Below are positions 61,398 to 64,000 of a DNA stretch of 64,000 nt, piece after piece. Numbering within the stretch: position 1 is the first letter of the stretch; every line of letters begins with the position of its first letter. Made by a program: the position numbers and the translations under genes. The notes beneath the pieces were generated by a model. The model was not told the DNA's origin and searched no databases. It saw only the letters and a list, made by a program, of their open reading frames with translations. Source of the DNA: Candidatus Babeliales bacterium. Lineage in GTDB: Bacteria; Babelota; Babeliae; Babelales; RVW-14. The stretch is taken from assembly GCA_019749895.1 (NCBI GenBank), contig JAIEPG010000008.1, forward strand, positions 124,001 to 188,000, given 5' to 3'.

Positions 61398-62873
61398 ATG
61401 AAAAAGCTTTTACTTTTTAGTCTTATTGCTTTTTCAGCTGCAAGCAGCCTGTGCGCTAAAAATGCAATAGTACTCACGCACGGCGCTTTTGCCGCCTCAA
61501 ATACCTGGATGCTGCCCGGTTCAACGTTTTATAGCAATGTTGAACAGGCAACAAACGGTAATGCAGATATCTATCCCTACTACTGGGAACAACCATTTGG
61601 TGGATTGTTTGATATAGAAAAAATCAATGCGGCAAAAGAACTTGCAACATTGGTTATCATGCTCAAAGCAAGTGGCTATGATAAAATTTCTATCATTGCC
61701 CACAGCTACGGCGGACACGTTGCTGCAATTGCAAGCCAACTATTGAACGAATCAAAAACGTCTATTGAAACAACAGAATGCAAGCGAGAAATCGACTCTC
61801 GAGATATAACAGACGCATTCAACAAATTTAACAACAACATAAAAAACTTTAGGCAAGCATTTTATATTGCACACCAACAAATAGAACAAACAGCAAGCTT
61901 ATTAAAAAGCTTGCACCTGTTACCAACAGCCACACGCGAACCAGAGCTTGAAACAGAGCCAGTTGAACAACCAGCACCAGAAATTACTCAAGAGCTCGCT
62001 ACGCCAACAATCCAAGCAATCACACAAACAGAAACACTCGAGCAAGAAGTGCCAGGCATAGAAGAAGTAGCAATCGCACAAGAGTTACAAATTCTTGAAG
62101 CAGCAGTAGCACCCGTTGAACCAGAAGCACCAACAACACAAGAAACTATAAGCACCGTTAACGAAGAGATACAAAGTATCGAGCAAGAACTTGCAGAAGC
62201 ACTCCCTGCCCAACAAGCATCAATTGAAGAAGAAATTTCTCTGGTCCAAACTCAAATAGCGCAAGAAGTAGTTCAAGAAACAGCACCAACAGAAACTCAA
62301 GTAATTGAAGAAGTTCAAATCCCAGAAACAAACGAGATAGCAAACCAAGATGCAGCAACAACTGAAATTATTAACATCATCACAGAAATACAAACTACCT
62401 CAGATATTCACGACAACCAACCAGCCACTCATGATTATTATATCGATATTGTTTACACACTGGTAACACCAACTGAAGAAATAGAGTTTCCTATGGACAT
62501 GGACACCGTACATTACGTTATTAATGGCTGGTCAGCTGGCGACCCCCTGCAAGAACTGCTCGGCGGGCAAAAAATAGACATAAACCCAAACCGCGCCGTT
62601 AACCTTGAATTTTTAATTCCAGAAAATGAGCAAGACAACGACTGGTGGCTTACCTTGCTTATGGACTTTATGAACTGGCTCTTGGGATACCAAACTACAA
62701 GCCCAAACCATATGGAAATGCGCAGCAGCATTATTGGCCGCTGGCTACCGCAAATCCCTTTTGAATTACAAGCACTAGGGATTAATGGCTTTGAGAACTT
62801 TACGTTCGAAAAAGATGGCATTCTAACCTTTGATCAAGACCCAGAAAAACCACCTTTTTACGCAATAAACTAA
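61398..62873 (+). CDS. exported alpha/beta hydrolase with Glu/Gln/Pro linker
   Basis: 491 aa. Signal peptide (LLLFSLIAFSAASSLCA), oxyanion motif IVLTHGAFAAS (24-34) and nucleophile elbow IIAHSYGGHVAAI (Ser103). Residues about 180-340 are a low-complexity Glu/Gln/Pro/Thr insert, including LEQEVPGIEEV, which resembles the EQEQEVP repeat of giant protein B. The hydrolase fold resumes afterwards (HYVINGWSAGDPL; SPNHMEMRSS may hold the catalytic His). Probably a secreted lipase or esterase. Confidence 0.8.
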   Translation: MKKLLLFSLIAFSAASSLCAKNAIVLTHGAFAASNTWMLPGSTFYSNVEQATNGNADIYPYYWEQPFGGLFDIEKINAAKELATLVIMLKASGYDKISIIAHSYGGHVAAIASQLLNESKTSIETTECKREIDSRDITDAFNKFNNNIKNFRQAFYIAHQQIEQTASLLKSLHLLPTATREPELETEPVEQPAPEITQELATPTIQAITQTETLEQEVPGIEEVAIAQELQILEAAVAPVEPEAPTTQETISTVNEEIQSIEQELAEALPAQQASIEEEISLVQTQIAQEVVQETAPTETQVIEEVQIPETNEIANQDAATTEIINIITEIQTTSDIHDNQPATHDYYIDIVYTLVTPTEEIEFPMDMDTVHYVINGWSAGDPLQELLGGQKIDINPNRAVNLEFLIPENEQDNDWWLTLLMDFMNWLLGYQTTSPNHMEMRSSIIGRWLPQIPFELQALGINGFENFTFEKDGILTFDQDPEKPPFYAIN

Positions 62874-62909
62874 TAAACCAGCACTTTTATCAAAAAAGCC
62901 CAAATTTGA

Positions 62910-62938
62910 GGGGGAGGCTAAAAAACCTCCCCTTTTTT
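62910..62938 (+). terminator. intrinsic terminator
   Basis: GGGGAGG (62911-62917) with CCTCCCC (62926-62932) and TTTTTT. Ends the two-gene exported-protein operon. Confidence 0.9.
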
Positions 62939-63220
62939 ATTGTTTAGCAAGTTTTTGACAAAAGAAAGCTCTGTACTGAAAATACTTTTCAATCTAATGT
63001 CCATTAGTCCGGAAAGCCTTACAACCAAACCTCATAAAAAACCTGTTTTTAAAGCATAAAGCGGCTCTTTTGGACAAAAAAACCGCATATATACCCCGTT
63101 TGACTATTTGAAAGCTTTTGGTAGAATTATAAGACATCCAAGTTACAAAGATTAGGACATTTGTATCTAATAGCAATTAAATTTAGGGACTTTAGTATTA
63201 CAATTGTAGGGGGAACTATC
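62939..63220 (+). promoter_or_regulatory. control region of the repressor gene: promoters and operators
   Basis: Two promoter candidates: TTGACA (62955-62960), 17 bp, GAAAAT; and TTGACT (63100-63105), 16 bp, TAGAAT (63122-63127). Downstream of the second lie TACAAA (63144) / TTTGTA (63160) with a 10-bp spacer and the perfect palindrome TACAATTGTA (63199-63208). The common half-site TACAA suggests operators for the repressor. The ribosome site GTAGGGGG precedes ATG 63221. Confidence 0.6.
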
Positions 63221-63892
63221 ATGTTATCTACAAGACTACGCGTTAAAGAACTACTTAGAGAACGTCGTTGGACGACCAAAGTTCTTGCTGAAAAAACAGG
63301 AATGTCAGAAAGTTATCTGACCCACATTAAAAATGGAACACGTCGTTGGAACGAAGACGCGCTTAAAAAGCTGGCTGCAGCATTTGAGTTGCTTCCAACG
63401 GATCTTTTTGATTATAAAAAAGATCGTACCAATGAAGTAAATGCCGATGTACAACTGCCAAGCAGCGCAGAAAAAATCGATCTGAATATTCAAATTGTTC
63501 CTGTTGTTGGGCAAATACCTGCACAACCATCAGCGTACAACAATCAAATTACGCAACACGCTACCGGTTATAATGACCAATTTGTACCGGTTTTGGGCAA
63601 TAACGATGATTCAATGTTTTGTCTTCATATCAAAGACAACAGCCTTGCACCACGTTTTTCAAAGGGCGATTTCTTAGTGATTTCACCAGGCCAATGGACC
63701 AATTCAGGCGACTTAGTAGCGGTTGAATATGGCGACGAAAACCCAGTTCGTGAAATTGCACAAGTTAATTACATGGAAGAATTTGTGGTTTTTGAATCAG
63801 TCAACCATAAAAAAGCTCCTATTGCCCTTGTTCGCGGTAAAGACTCCTTCCGTATTATCGGCAAGGTAATTTATCGCTATCAAGCGCTGTAA
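63221..63892 (+). CDS. LexA/CI-like transcriptional repressor (HTH + S24 fold)
   Basis: 223 aa from ATG 63221. HTH_3 domain at about 5-60 (TTKVLAEKTGMSESYLTHIK) and an S24 peptidase-like domain at about 90-215. The catalytic Ser is retained in KDNSLAPRFSKGDFLVI (Ser141), but the general-base Lys appears to be Arg177 in NPVREI and no Ala-Gly or Cys-Gly cleavage site is seen near VVGQIPAQPS, so autocleavage is doubtful. It may sense another ligand or be a constitutive dimeric repressor. Probably autoregulated through the upstream palindromes. Confidence 0.85.
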   Translation: MLSTRLRVKELLRERRWTTKVLAEKTGMSESYLTHIKNGTRRWNEDALKKLAAAFELLPTDLFDYKKDRTNEVNADVQLPSSAEKIDLNIQIVPVVGQIPAQPSAYNNQITQHATGYNDQFVPVLGNNDDSMFCLHIKDNSLAPRFSKGDFLVISPGQWTNSGDLVAVEYGDENPVREIAQVNYMEEFVVFESVNHKKAPIALVRGKDSFRIIGKVIYRYQAL

Positions 63893-63903
63893 AATATCTT
63901 TTG

Positions 63904-63930
63904 GGCCTTGAAGAAAGGCCTTTCTTTTGT
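63904..63930 (+). terminator. intrinsic terminator
   Basis: GGCCTT (63904-63909) / AAGGCC (63915-63920) with TTTCTTTT. Ends the repressor gene. Confidence 0.75.
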
Positions 63931-63966
63931 TAGAATATACTTTCTATTGAAATTCTTGGGTACCGT

Positions 63967-63991
63967 TAGCAATGCGCGTTATGCATTGCTA
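63967..63991. repeat. inverted repeat at the window edge
   Basis: TAGCAATGC and GCATTGCTA separated by seven bases: perfect 9-bp arms. Its context continues outside the window, so its role cannot be judged. Confidence 0.6.
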
Positions 63992-64000
63992 TCTCCCCCA

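Overview
The window looks like a chromosome segment of a small-genome, host-dependent Gram-negative-type bacterium, most like Candidatus Dependentiae (TM6). The reasons are indirect. Outer-membrane-barrel-type proteins, LolD, MurJ and a class A penicillin-binding protein indicate a diderm envelope. About half of the roughly 49 genes carry an N-terminal export signal. There are host-interaction-type proteins (ankyrin repeats, Fic, an exported J-domain protein, a fasciclin domain, WD40) and several eukaryote-like enzymes. No rRNA, tRNA, CRISPR array or insertion sequence was seen, so the taxonomic placement is an inference.

Layout. 1-619: 5' part of an ABC exporter gene on the minus strand. 723-5588: a minus-strand cluster with a PEBP-like protein, an unknown exported protein, a eukaryotic-type cysteine dioxygenase, a eukaryotic-type ferritin, a DUF218-like lipoprotein candidate and an exported cysteine-sulfinate/glutamate-decarboxylase-like PLP enzyme; the dioxygenase and decarboxylase together could make hypotaurine. 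5703-15108: five exported paralogues of an ATP-grasp-like family (possibly circularly permuted) around a cytidine deaminase and a second exported PLP enzyme. 15278-19300: exported M17 aminopeptidase, FKBP lipoprotein and two paralogous small exported proteins. 19503-22355: a TrpX-type ABC importer operon preceded by a Tyr/Phe-rich leader ORF and an attenuator-like terminator, suggesting control by aromatic amino acid supply. 22436-29603: mostly minus-strand genes (exported J-domain protein, fasciclin protein, aminotransferase, VTT membrane protein, glycyl-tRNA synthetase, coiled-coil protein, ankyrin protein).

29797-35873: alanyl-tRNA synthetase, an exported alpha/beta hydrolase and PBP1A. 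35918-36682: a HEPN/nucleotidyltransferase pair bracketed by a 29-bp direct repeat that copies the 3' end of the neighbouring WD40 gene. 36661-52390: the most unusual region, a 15.7-kb minus-strand block encoding three very large exported paralogues (921, about 1792 and about 1132 aa) with shared sequence blocks and a near-identical C-terminal tail, two paralogous outer-membrane barrel candidates and a WD40-type protein. This looks like an undescribed surface or secretion module.

52489-64000: MurJ and LolD, then Lon protease behind a leader with three inverted repeats, a small membrane-anchored protein, an OPT-family transporter, a class II Fic protein, two more exported proteins (one an alpha/beta hydrolase with a long Glu/Gln/Pro linker) and a LexA/CI-like repressor with good promoter and operator candidates. 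Peptide uptake (OPT transporter), an exported aminopeptidase, hydrolases and an amino-acid importer fit an organism living on host protein and lipid.
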